DNA of 64,000 nucleotides. It comes from Mesorhizobium sp. B2-1-1 (lineage in GTDB: Bacteria; Pseudomonadota; Alphaproteobacteria; Rhizobiales; Rhizobiaceae). Below are positions 27,028 to 34,747 of this stretch, one piece after another. The stretch's first letter is position 1; each line of letters opens with the position of its first letter. A model generated the notes under the pieces. The model did not search any database, had not been told where the DNA came from, and saw only the letters and a list, made by a program, of their open reading frames with translations. The DNA lies in assembly GCF_006442975.2 (NCBI RefSeq), contig NZ_CP083954.1:5525501-5589500 (forward strand), read 5' to 3'. Both the position numbers and the translations under genes were made by a program.

Positions 27028-27207
27028 TTTGATTGTCCCCAACTAGAGGTGAGAGATATCGATGCCGGTCGCGCCGGATGCCGGAAGCCGGATTGGAGCG
27101 CGGGGGCATCGTCAATTTGTTGAACCTTGGCGTCTGCGACGTGTCGTAAGCCGCGCACACTGCTTGCGGCTTCAAACTGACTCGGACGCACGATGCTTCT
27201 GCAAATG

Positions 27208-27240
27208 GACGCCGGAGCAGGCGAACCTGGCTCCGGCGCC
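27208..27240 (-). terminator. hairpin downstream of dctP
   Basis: GACGCCGGAGCAGG (27208-27221) and CCTGGCTCCGGCGCC (27226-27240) pair over about 13 bp with one bulge and a four-base loop, beginning 10 nt after the dctP stop. It probably ends the dctP transcript ahead of the curli promoter. No strong T-run follows, so the call is moderate. Confidence 0.55.
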
Positions 27241-27249
27241 ATAAGACCT

Positions 27250-28248
27250 CTATGGCTTGGCAACTGCCGCCATAGCGGCGCGCGCCTGCTCGACCAGATC
27301 GACGCCGATCTTTTCGCTGTACTCTTTCACGACAGGCGCAACGCGTTCGGTCATGGCTGCGAGCGCTTCAGGCGTGGGTTGGGAAATCTCGAAGCCCTTC
27401 GCCGCGAGCTCCGCCTCCAATTTCCCTGCCTCCTTGCGAGAAAGATCCCGTTGGAAGGCTGCCGATTCCTTCGCAGCTTCCATGACGGCTGCCTTGTCCT
27501 CCTCGGAGAGGCTTCCAAACCATTTCTGGCTCGCGAGAAGAACAAACGGCGTATAGACATGGCCCGTCTTGGTCAGATACTTCTGCACCTCATAGAACCT
27601 TGCGGTGTAGATAAGAGCGTACGGCGTCTCCTGGGCATCGACGGCGCCATTTTCGAGCGCGCTGTACAGCTCAGGCCAAGGAAGCGGCGTCGGATTGGTT
27701 CCCAAAGCCGTCCAGGTCGCAATGAACAACGGGTTGGGTATGACGCGGATGTTGATCCCTGCCATATCGTCCACCGTTTTGACGGGACGAACCTTGTTGG
27801 TCATGTGGCGGAAGCCGTTGTCCCACCACGCCAGACCGACGATGCCGGTCTTTTCCTTCAGCTGTGCAAACAGCTGCTCGCCGACCGCGCCGTCCATGAC
27901 GGCATCGACCGCGGCGAAGTCCTTGTAGAAAAACGGAAGATCGTAGATCATGAATTGCGGAACGACGCCGACCAGGTTGGGCGTGGGGCCAACCATGATA
28001 TCGATGAAGCCGGCCTGAACCGACGCCTGCATCTCGGGCTCGCTGCCGAGCACGCCATTTCCGAACGTGTCGATCTTGATGCGCCCGCCCGTCTTCTCTT
28101 CCACCAGCTTCGCAAAATAGCGCGAAGCCTGTCCGACCGGATGGTCTTCCGTAGGCACGTAGCCCAGGCGCGGGTTCTGAGCCATGGCCGGAGCGGCGGC
28201 CAAGAGCCCTCCCAGCAGCGCCGCAGTCAGAAACAATACTTTCTTCAT
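27250..28248 (-). CDS. dctP: TRAP transporter periplasmic substrate-binding protein
   Basis: A 332-residue DctP-family protein with signal peptide ending AAPAMAQ. Typical blocks are LGSEPEMQASVQAGFIDIM, the ligand-binding arginine in GINIRVIPNPLF, and LPWPELYSALENGAVDAQET. It would capture a carboxylate (organic or sugar acid) for import by the DctQ/DctM membrane pair at 37.3-39.1 kb, about 9 kb away. ATG 28248 follows GGGAGG. It has no permease next to it; the cupin and dehydrogenase genes upstream suggest one regulon. Exact substrate unknown. Confidence 0.9.
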   Translation of the reverse strand: MKKVLFLTAALLGGLLAAAPAMAQNPRLGYVPTEDHPVGQASRYFAKLVEEKTGGRIKIDTFGNGVLGSEPEMQASVQAGFIDIMVGPTPNLVGVVPQFMIYDLPFFYKDFAAVDAVMDGAVGEQLFAQLKEKTGIVGLAWWDNGFRHMTNKVRPVKTVDDMAGINIRVIPNPLFIATWTALGTNPTPLPWPELYSALENGAVDAQETPYALIYTARFYEVQKYLTKTGHVYTPFVLLASQKWFGSLSEEDKAAVMEAAKESAAFQRDLSRKEAGKLEAELAAKGFEISQPTPEALAAMTERVAPVVKEYSEKIGVDLVEQARAAMAAVAKP

Positions 28249-28554
28249 AGTTCAACCTCCCAAGAATTGGTTCAAAGGAACCAGAATGCAGGAACTGCAA
28301 CCACTAAGGAACAGGACCGGCGGTACGAGAATGGCCTATTCGGCCAAGACTAACGATATGGCGTCCCTGGCTGCTGAAGCGGACGGTACGCCGCTTCTGC
28401 TACGGCGCCGACGAGCCTCCGACGGGCGGTGTGATCAATTCTACGGCCACGATGAACGCGCCCCCGCGAATACACCCCGGCCGATGCTCCCCCGCGCCAA
28501 AGTCAGGTCAGACCAACGGCCCGCCCTCACGATGAGGACGGGCCACCGGCAACA
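28249..28554. other. dctP-cupin intergenic region
   Basis: About 300 nt with no gene I can support. It should hold the dctP promoter. A short inverted repeat TGGTTC-aaag-GAACCA lies at 28268-28283, 20 nt upstream of the dctP ATG, and a terminator-like hairpin lies at 28518-28544. Confidence 0.5.
28518..28544 (-). terminator. hairpin downstream of the cupin gene
   Basis: GGCCCGCCCTC-acgat-GAGGACGGGCC pairs over 11 bp with one G:T-type mismatch, 11 nt past the cupin stop codon. It is consistent with a terminator of the cupin transcript, though no T-run is evident. Confidence 0.5.
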
Positions 28555-29526
28555 TCAATCAAGCCATCCCTTGCCCGAGATCGGGGGCATCGGTGGGTTG
28601 GGCTGGCTGGCAGTCGGCGGCCAGTTATGCGTACCGGTCGGGAAGGGATTGATGGCAATCCGCGTGTCACTCCCCGGACAATAGTTCGCCGCCGAGTGCC
28701 ACCGGCCGGCCGGGACATAGACAATGTCGCCGGCCTCCGAGACGAAGCCCGGCAGGCCTTCGAGGTTGTATTGGATCTGACCTTCCATGATGAACCAGAA
28801 TTCACCATAGTTGATGTGCCTGTGTCCGAGCGCCGTGGGGGACTGCATATTGCAGTTGAACGCCTGGCCGCGGATGGCGTTAACGAACAAGCCAGGGGCG
28901 GTTACGAACGCGCCGCCCGAGGGCGAAGCAAGGAAATCCCTGAAAGTAGAATTGCCCGTCCCAAGGGCTTCTGCACCCGGATCCTGTCGCGTCAACGCCC
29001 AGGTCATCCCCGGCTGCGGCTTAGGCAAGGTTGCCGCCGCCTGCGGGTAAGTGATCTTGGCGTCCGCGGTGAAGACCTCGAAGTGCAAGGACGGCACCGC
29101 GCCGACGTTCTTCATCTGGAACTGCGTACGCGCGGGAACCTGGACCATAAAGCCTTTGGTGGCCGTAAACGGCGCCTCGCTCCCGATCGTGAACTCGACC
29201 GAACCTTCCCAGACAATGAAGGCCGCGCGGGTATCCGATATGAACATGGCCGGCGACTGATCACCGACCGCCAACTGAACCCATGAAGCCCGCAGGTGCG
29301 CGTCGCTGACGATCTCCTGGTGCCAAGTCTTGGACTGATTGGCGGGAGAAATCTTGGCGCGCACGTCGGCTATCGTCGTGTGTGGCTTGTTCGGGGCCTT
29401 GTATGGTGCCAGCGCCACCGGCTTTGGCGTCCAGGTGAACACCGTCTGTGCGAGCGCCGCGGTGGACGATACCGCCCCGATCGCCAGCGCGGCCACCACG
29501 GCCAATCCGCCTTTCCATAGGTTCAT
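28555..29526 (-). CDS. secreted double-cupin protein
   Basis: A 323-residue exported protein with signal peptide ending STAALAQ. Two cupin folds can be traced: residues ~70-150 (QSPAMFISDTRAAFIVWEGS, VQVPARTQFQMKNVG) and ~220-300 (LGHRHINYGEFWFIMEGQIQ, GDIVYVPAGRWHSA). The second has the metal-ligand pattern H-x-H...E...H; the first lacks the histidines. ATG 29526 follows GGAGGAG with proper spacing, better than a GTG at 29535. It may bind or convert a small extracellular molecule; its place beside dctP suggests the TRAP substrate, but that is inference. Confidence 0.75.
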   Translation of the reverse strand: MNLWKGGLAVVAALAIGAVSSTAALAQTVFTWTPKPVALAPYKAPNKPHTTIADVRAKISPANQSKTWHQEIVSDAHLRASWVQLAVGDQSPAMFISDTRAAFIVWEGSVEFTIGSEAPFTATKGFMVQVPARTQFQMKNVGAVPSLHFEVFTADAKITYPQAAATLPKPQPGMTWALTRQDPGAEALGTGNSTFRDFLASPSGGAFVTAPGLFVNAIRGQAFNCNMQSPTALGHRHINYGEFWFIMEGQIQYNLEGLPGFVSEAGDIVYVPAGRWHSAANYCPGSDTRIAINPFPTGTHNWPPTASQPNPPMPPISGKGWLD

Positions 29527-29610
29527 GAGAGTCACTCCTCCGTTTTCTGCTTGACCGATGGTGACACCGCGAATCTGACCGAAACCCCAAGCATCGACCG
29601 ATCAGAAAAA

Positions 29611-29623
29611 TCCACAATGTGGA
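29611..29623. promoter_or_regulatory. palindromic operator candidate, cupin promoter
   Basis: TCCACAATGTGGA is a 13-bp palindrome 85 nt upstream of the cupin ATG, followed at once by GGAC-gcgat-GTCC. Similar palindromes stand in front of other catabolic genes at 30950, 31080, 39738 and 50318. It is likely a site for the IclR-type regulator of this region; inferred from recurrence. Confidence 0.5.
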
Positions 29624-29788
29624 CGCGATGTCCAACAATGCATATTGGGCAGACTATTAATGGGTTGTCAACGCCTCACCGCGGCGCTTCAGGGCCTGTC
29701 GATCGGATGCTTGCCTGTTGGGTTAACGTGCATGGATCATAACGTCCGCTGACAGTGCAGGAGGCCTCGGCGGCTGATCGGAGGCTGT

Positions 29789-30733
29789 CTAGGGTACGGG
29801 TGTGATCGCCGCTCCACTCTGGAACCAGGCGATCACGTTCTGGGCCACGAGGTCCGCCATTGCGGTGCGCGTACTGACCGACGCGGACCCGATATGCGGC
29901 AGGATCGTCAGGTTATCGAGCGCCAGCAGGTCTTCGGAGACATTGGGTTCATCCGCGAGCACGTCGAGGCCGGCCGCCGCAATGGCTCCTGTGCGCAGGG
30001 CGCCGATCAGTGCATCCTCGTCCACGACGGTTCCGCGGCCTACATTGATGAACACGCCCTCGGGCCCGAGGGCGGACAGCACCTCGGCATTCACGCTGTT
30101 TGCGGTCGACGGGTCGCCCGGCACGATGGAGATGAGCACATCGACGGCACTGGCAAGTTCCAGCAGTGAAGGAAAGTAATCATACGCGACCCCCTCCGCC
30201 GGGCGCCGGCTGTGATAGGCAACAGGAAGCCCAAACGCTTCAACTCGTCGGGCGATGCAGCGACCGATCCGCCCCATTCCGTAGATGCCGACCCTGCGGT
30301 TCCGCAGTGTCAGACGGCTAAGCGGGTAGTCCGATGCTTTCCAGTGGCCCCCGCGAACGAAGGCTGCCGCCCTGGGTATCTCACGCACGACGCTGATAAG
30401 GAGCCCCAACGTGAGATCGGCGACCTCCTCGTTCAGGACATCAGGGGTGTTCGTGACGACGATATTCTTGCTTCGTGCGTAGGCAGCATCCACCGCGTCG
30501 TAGCCAACGCCGTAGCTGGCGATGATCTCAAGGTTGGGAAGGGCGTCTATGAACTGCCGATCGATTCTGGCGCGACAGGCCACGCCACGAATTGACGCCC
30601 GCACCTCCGGGGACAAACGGGCGTGAATGTCACAGTCAGGGGTTTCGACCAGGCTGAAATGCGTTCCGAGCATGCAGCGGGCATGCTCGTGCATCCAGCC
30701 TGGTATCAACACGGTGGCGGCGGGTTTCGACAA
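29789..30733 (-). CDS. D-2-hydroxyacid dehydrogenase (NAD(P)-dependent)
   Basis: A 314-residue enzyme of the D-isomer-specific 2-hydroxyacid dehydrogenase family, which interconverts 2-hydroxy and 2-keto acids such as glycerate/hydroxypyruvate. The Rossmann motif is VGIYGMGRIGRCIARR (about residues 148-163). Substrate and catalytic residues appear in SYGVGYDAVD, NVGRGTVVDEDAL (Arg), LADEPNV (Glu) and ILPHIGSAS (His). The TTG start at 30733 has AAGGAAAG just upstream. It is divergent from the iron alcohol dehydrogenase across an operator-rich region. Specificity cannot be set from sequence. Confidence 0.88.
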   Translation of the reverse strand: MSKPAATVLIPGWMHEHARCMLGTHFSLVETPDCDIHARLSPEVRASIRGVACRARIDRQFIDALPNLEIIASYGVGYDAVDAAYARSKNIVVTNTPDVLNEEVADLTLGLLISVVREIPRAAAFVRGGHWKASDYPLSRLTLRNRRVGIYGMGRIGRCIARRVEAFGLPVAYHSRRPAEGVAYDYFPSLLELASAVDVLISIVPGDPSTANSVNAEVLSALGPEGVFINVGRGTVVDEDALIGALRTGAIAAAGLDVLADEPNVSEDLLALDNLTILPHIGSASVSTRTAMADLVAQNVIAWFQSGAAITPVP

Positions 30734-30903
30734 AGGCTTTCCTTCCGGTTCGGGGTGTCACTGCCGGCACGAATGGCCGCAGGTGAATCAGGGTTTTCGC
30801 ACGGGAGGCCTTTGGATTGCGCAATGCGCCGATAGTGAGCCGCGGACTTGATTTTGGCTTCGAGTTCGCGGCGGCTGGCCAGTTTCTCCAGCGCAATCGG
30901 CAT
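30706..30903 (-). CDS. hypothetical 65-residue ORF upstream of the hydroxyacid dehydrogenase
   Basis: ATG 30903 follows AGGA at nine bases. The peptide begins MPIALEKLASRRELEAKIKS and is rich in charged residues, then ends in a Pro-rich tail that overlaps the dehydrogenase start by 28 nt. It would be the first gene of that transcript. No family is recognised. It may be a real leader gene or a chance frame in the regulatory region. Confidence 0.3.
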   Translation of the reverse strand: MPIALEKLASRRELEAKIKSAAHYRRIAQSKGLPCENPDSPAAIRAGSDTPNRKESLCRNPPPPC

Positions 30904-30947
30904 GTCAGCGGTTCCTGTACCACGTCCTCCAAGGTCGCCATCGATGT

Positions 30948-30962
30948 GACCATAATGTGGTC
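30948..30962. promoter_or_regulatory. palindromic operator candidate, hydroxyacid dehydrogenase promoter
   Basis: GACCATAATGTGGTC is an imperfect palindrome about 45 nt ahead of the minus-strand ORF at 30903. It shares the CCA-wwTg-TGG core with the sites at 29611 and 31080. It lies in the divergent region 30904-31204, where nothing else but promoters is expected. Confidence 0.5.
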
Positions 30963-31079
30963 AACCTGCCCAAAACTTTGATAGGGGCCCGCGACCTCTT
31001 TGTCAAGGCGGCGGGAACGCCGCAACCAAAAGGGGGAGCTTGACAAGTGTGCAGTTCCACCCAATGCTTGGGCATATTG

Positions 31080-31092
31080 TCCATATTATGGA
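31080..31092. promoter_or_regulatory. palindromic operator candidate, iron alcohol dehydrogenase promoter
   Basis: TCCATATTATGGA, a perfect 13-mer apart from its centre, flanked by TTG and CGAA, lies 113 nt upstream of the GTG start of the alcohol dehydrogenase. It is the best palindrome of the shared set. Confidence 0.55.
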
Positions 31093-31204
31093 CGAAGCGA
31101 TTCCAAAAAGGTCGCGCGTTCGCATTCACCGGCTGCACGAATGTGCCGAATGCCAGGCGGTGGCTGCAGCGATGCATGTGCGGAATGTCAAGGAGAGTGG
31201 CAGC

Positions 31205-32332
31205 GTGAACAACATAAACTACCTTACAAATATCAATTTCGGGCTTGGAGCGGCCGAGTCACTGGCAGAAATTTTGGGCGAACTCGGCGTGTCCCGCCCT
31301 TTGGTGATCAGCGATCACGGCATCAAATCCGCTGGTTTGCTTGAGCGTCCGGTATTCGAGTTCCTGAGAACAGCGCCGATCTTCCTGGACGTTCCCTCCA
31401 ACCCGACTGAGAGCGCAGTTGCTGCCGGTCTCGCGCTATACAGGCGAGGCGGCTGCGATGGGGTAGTGGCGATTGGCGGAGGCTCTCCGATCGACCTGGC
31501 AAAGGGCGTGGCGCTGCTTGCCACGCACGATGGTGAACTTGAGCGTTATGCAGCGATCCTGGGCGGGCTGGCACGCATCACCGGCGCGGTAGCGCCGCTT
31601 GTGGCCATCCCGACAACGGCGGGTACGGGGTCCGAAGTTGGACGCGCGGCACTGATCACACTGGATGACGGCCGGAAGCTCGGATTTATCAGCCCGCACC
31701 TCATCCCGCGCAGGGCGATCTGTGACCCGGGGTTGACGATGGGGCTCCCCCCGGCTCTGACGGCCTCGACAGGGCTCGACGCACTGTCGCATTGTATCGA
31801 GACGTACCTTTCCCCCCGCTATAATCCGCCTGCCGAGGCAATTGCCACCGACGGCTTCCAACGGATCTGGAAGGCTTTGCCTGTCGCTTACGCAGACGGC
31901 GCGAACGCGGAGGCGCGGACCGAACTCATGATGGGTGCCCTCGAAGGGGGCATGACGTTTCAGAAGGGGCTTGGCGCCGTCCATGCGCTTAGCCATGCAT
32001 TGGGCGGTCTCAAGGAGGCTAAGCTCCATCATGGGACGCTCAACGCCATCCTGATGCCGACCGTCCTTCGGTGGAACGTGGAAGTTGAAGCCGTGGCTCA
32101 GAAGGTCGACTACCTCGAGCGCCTGGCGGGACTTGAACATACAACGCTCGCAGATGCACTGGACGCGTTGAACCGTAGTCTTGGCATTACGCCCAGATTG
32201 TCCGAACTGGGGGTTCCCCGGCACGTCATCGATTGGGTGTGTGAGCGAGCCATTGCAGACCACAGCCATCCCACAAATCCACGTTCGCTGACCAAGGAAG
32301 ACTACGCCGCGATCCTTGAGACCGTTTTCTAG
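31205..32332 (+). CDS. iron-containing alcohol dehydrogenase
   Basis: A 375-residue group III (iron-type) alcohol dehydrogenase or maleylacetate-reductase-like enzyme. GTG 31205 follows AAGGAGAG; longer frames would run through the operator. The nucleotide-binding block is [14 protein letters not shown] and [13 protein letters not shown]. Metal-ligand histidines appear in [25 protein letters not shown] and [10 protein letters not shown]. The late block [10 protein letters not shown] is also typical. It is followed 40 nt later by an SDR gene, so two oxidoreductases are co-transcribed. It probably oxidises or reduces an intermediate of the TRAP-imported compound. Confidence 0.88.
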   Translation: MNNINYLTNINFGLGAAESLAEILGELGVSRPLVISDHGIKSAGLLERPVFEFLRTAPIFLDVPSNPTESAVAAGLALYRRGGCDGVVAIGGGSPIDLAKGVALLATHDGELERYAAILGGLARITGAVAPLVAIPTTAGTGSEVGRAALITLDDGRKLGFISPHLIPRRAICDPGLTMGLPPALTASTGLDALSHCIETYLSPRYNPPAEAIATDGFQRIWKALPVAYADGANAEARTELMMGALEGGMTFQKGLGAVHALSHALGGLKEAKLHHGTLNAILMPTVLRWNVEVEAVAQKVDYLERLAGLEHTTLADALDALNRSLGITPRLSELGVPRHVIDWVCERAIADHSHPTNPRSLTKEDYAAILETVF

Positions 32333-32372
32333 GCTGCGAATGCCCTCAAAGGAGGAGCGAGGAGGTAATTCC

Positions 32373-33119
32373 GTGAGACCGATCGTGATCGTAACGGGCG
32401 CAAGCCACGGCATCGGTGCCGCAACGGCGCGGCTGTTCGCCGTTGAAGGCTACGATGTTTGCATAAACTATCTTTCGGATGCTGCCGCTGCATCCGAAGT
32501 CGTTGAGCACTGCAACGCCGCAGGCGCCCGCGCCATCGCGGTACAGGGAGACGTGGGCAAGAGGGAGGACATCGAGGCCCTGTTCAGTGCCTGCGACGAT
32601 GCACTGGGGCGAGTGACCTGCCTGGTCAATAATGCCGGGATCATTGGGAAAGCCTGCAGAATCGATGAGTTGCAGCCCGCGGTGCTGGAAAACACCTTCA
32701 GGACCAACGTCTTCGCCGTCATGTACTGTATACAGGAGGCCGCGAAACGCATGTCCAACCGCAAGGGCGGCAGAGGCGGGACGATTATCAACATGTCTTC
32801 GCTCGCCGCCTTCCTCGGCAGCCCGAACGAATATGTGCATTATGCCGCAAGCAAGGGTGCAGTGGAATCCATCTCCATCGGCGCGGGGAAAGAACTGGCG
32901 CCGGAGGGCATCCGTGTGAATGCCATACGTGTTGGGACCACCAACACGCGGATACACACACAAGGCGGAAACCCCGAGCGACCAGCGAGGATTGCGGCGG
33001 CAACCCCCATGGGGCGCATCGCGGAGCCTGAAGACATCGCGCGCGCGGCCCTGATGCTTGCGTCTCCTGGCGCGGGGTTCATGACAGGCACCCTGATCAC
33101 GGTGTCCGGGGGGCTCTGA
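32373..33119 (+). CDS. short-chain dehydrogenase/reductase (SDR)
   Basis: A 248-residue classical SDR. The cofactor loop is VTGASHGIGAATAR, then NNAGIIG, catalytic Ser in INMSSLAAF, and Tyr/Lys in YVHYAASKGAVE. GTG 32373 has a strong GGAGG seven bases upstream. The ending FMTGTLITVSGGL is standard for the family. It lies directly after the iron alcohol dehydrogenase and ends before a hairpin. Substrate not predictable. Confidence 0.92.
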   Translation: MRPIVIVTGASHGIGAATARLFAVEGYDVCINYLSDAAAASEVVEHCNAAGARAIAVQGDVGKREDIEALFSACDDALGRVTCLVNNAGIIGKACRIDELQPAVLENTFRTNVFAVMYCIQEAAKRMSNRKGGRGGTIINMSSLAAFLGSPNEYVHYAASKGAVESISIGAGKELAPEGIRVNAIRVGTTNTRIHTQGGNPERPARIAAATPMGRIAEPEDIARAALMLASPGAGFMTGTLITVSGGL

Positions 33120-33145
33120 TGCTCCGCGGTCGGGATATTCCGCTG

Positions 33146-33171
33146 GGAGTGCCAGGCTGGCCTGGCACTCC
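33146..33171. terminator. bidirectional hairpin between SDR and gspK
   Basis: GGAGTGCCAGGC-tg-GCCTGGCACTCC is a perfect 12-bp inverted repeat between two convergent genes (SDR stop at 33119, gspK stop at 33205). Its position and symmetry suit termination in both directions. No T-run is present on the plus side. Confidence 0.65.
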
Positions 33172-33204
33172 TGCTGAGACCGGTCGCGCCCCATCCACGG
33201 GCAT

Positions 33205-34083
33205 TCATTCCAGCTCAATTGCCGCGCGACGCCAGTCAAGCACTCTGTAAGGTGCCTCGTCCGCGTTCGATACAAGTATCAATGCCTCGAAAGATTCGCT
33301 GTAGCCGGACCGCAGGGTCGTCCTGAGATCGACGCGCCAGCTCGGTGCCGGTTTCAGCGTGTTGAAGGTCACCCCCGCCAGCGACTGATCGAGTTGCTCG
33401 CGCGACAGACGGCCGGCGTGGAAATCCTTGATCGCCTTTCGCACCGACGGCGGCAGGCCAGGAATGTCGCCCAGCAGTCCATCATCGAGCGCTTCCAGGC
33501 GAACGCCGGCCAATCCGGAGGAGACGGTGACATAGGGTTCGATGGCGATGGCCATGTCGGGCGTTATTCCCGGGAAGGCGGCCAATTCGGAGACCGTCTG
33601 AAACAGCTTTGTGTCGTTTCCAGCCTGCTGCGGAGCGGAACCGGCCGGCTGTCCGTTCGGCGGAGTCGGCCGGGCGCGGTGGTCGATGATCTTTGTCGCC
33701 AGATCCTCCGCGGTTCCGGGAGCGGCGCCGGCGGCTCGCAACGCGCCAACGATCAGCGGCCGCTCGGCGGTGTTGAGATCGATCCGCAACGCTTCATTTC
33801 TCGCAGAGATGGAAGCGACCCCGGCCGGCAGGGTGATCGTGGACAATATCTGATCGCTCAGCGTGACTACACCGTCGGGCGGGCCGGCGCGGATCTCGGC
33901 CGCGGCCTGCGACAGCCCGGCTTCAGCCAGAATGCGCGCCGACGCCTTGTCCTCCGTGACGCGCACACTGGCCACGACCCCGGTCATCTGCACGCGAAGT
34001 ATGACGGCAAGGAATCCCAGAAAAATCATGATCCACAGGACGCTGACGAGGATTGCACCCCGCCGGCTCGTTGCCGAGCTCAT
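33205..34083 (-). CDS. gspK: type II secretion minor pseudopilin GspK
   Basis: A 292-residue pseudopilin forming part of the pseudopilus tip. The prepilin region reads RRGAILVSVLWIMIFLGFLA, with cleavage expected after RRG. The long soluble domain has RIDLNTAERPLIVGALRAAG and FPGITPDMAIAIEPYVTV, and later VDLRTTLRSGYSESFEALI, as in GspK proteins. ATG 34083 places the signal near the N-terminus; a GTG at 34140 is possible. It is last in the minus-strand gspD-peptidase-gspK block. Confidence 0.82.
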   Translation of the reverse strand: MSSATSRRGAILVSVLWIMIFLGFLAVILRVQMTGVVASVRVTEDKASARILAEAGLSQAAAEIRAGPPDGVVTLSDQILSTITLPAGVASISARNEALRIDLNTAERPLIVGALRAAGAAPGTAEDLATKIIDHRARPTPPNGQPAGSAPQQAGNDTKLFQTVSELAAFPGITPDMAIAIEPYVTVSSGLAGVRLEALDDGLLGDIPGLPPSVRKAIKDFHAGRLSREQLDQSLAGVTFNTLKPAPSWRVDLRTTLRSGYSESFEALILVSNADEAPYRVLDWRRAAIELE

Positions 34084-34186
34084 GCCCACTGCCGCAAGGC
34101 CCATTTCGGCCCCATGCTTCGCCACCAAAGGTGACGCCACGATCCCGTCGAAATCAAGACTTCGCTCCCCGGCTCAAGCAATGTGG

Positions 34187-34747
34187 TCACCATGCGGCGG
34201 GCAGCCACGCCCAGATGATGACCAGTGCCGGCGCGAGGAACGTTCCGAACGGAACGCGCGCCGCGGCACGGAGCGGGCGGCGCAAGCGAACCGCGCGGAT
34301 GACGCTGAAGATGAAAGCCGCGACCGAAGCAAGCAGGATCTGGGCGCCGACGCCGGCCAGCCCGGCCAAGACGGTGGATACACCGATCAGCTTGATGTCG
34401 CCGAAGCCTATGCCGTCGCGGCCGCGCAGCCTCCCATACGTAACGTCGAACAGACACAGCAGGAGCATCAGGGCGCCCCCCGGCCCGATGCGCCAGGCCA
34501 GCGCGGCGAAATCGTTCGCCTCGAACCACCAGTCGGCGAGCGCGACGACCAAGATGCCGGCCGTGTAGCGGTCAGGAATGAGCAAAGACGCAAGATCATG
34601 GACCGCGATTGCCGCGGCCAGAAGGCATAGCGCAAGCGCCGAAGCGACGACGAATGCGGGGCTTCCCATGACAGCCGGCACGGTAGCGGCGGCGAGCGCG
34701 ACTGCGACGGCGGCGGTAGACCGACGCCGCGCCCTCAGAATCTTCAT
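34187..34747 (-). CDS. gspO: short prepilin peptidase (A24 family, GspO-like)
   Basis: A 186-residue membrane protease that would trim and perhaps N-methylate GspG-K. The two catalytic aspartates fit AVHDLASLLIPDR and the GxGD-type motif GIGFGDIKLIG, with hydrophobic helices between. It lacks the N-terminal cytoplasmic domain with Cys pairs found in full-length PilD/GspO, so it resembles shorter CpaA-type enzymes. Its ATG overlaps the gspD stop as ATGA, so translation is coupled. Confidence 0.85.
   Translation of the reverse strand: MKILRARRRSTAAVAVALAAATVPAVMGSPAFVVASALALCLLAAAIAVHDLASLLIPDRYTAGILVVALADWWFEANDFAALAWRIGPGGALMLLLCLFDVTYGRLRGRDGIGFGDIKLIGVSTVLAGLAGVGAQILLASVAAFIFSVIRAVRLRRPLRAAARVPFGTFLAPALVIIWAWLPAAW

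Noticed and set aside
31040-31204. Upstream start for the iron alcohol dehydrogenase
   Set aside because: It would place the operator palindrome in coding sequence; GTG 31205 has a good ribosome site and the family N-terminus.
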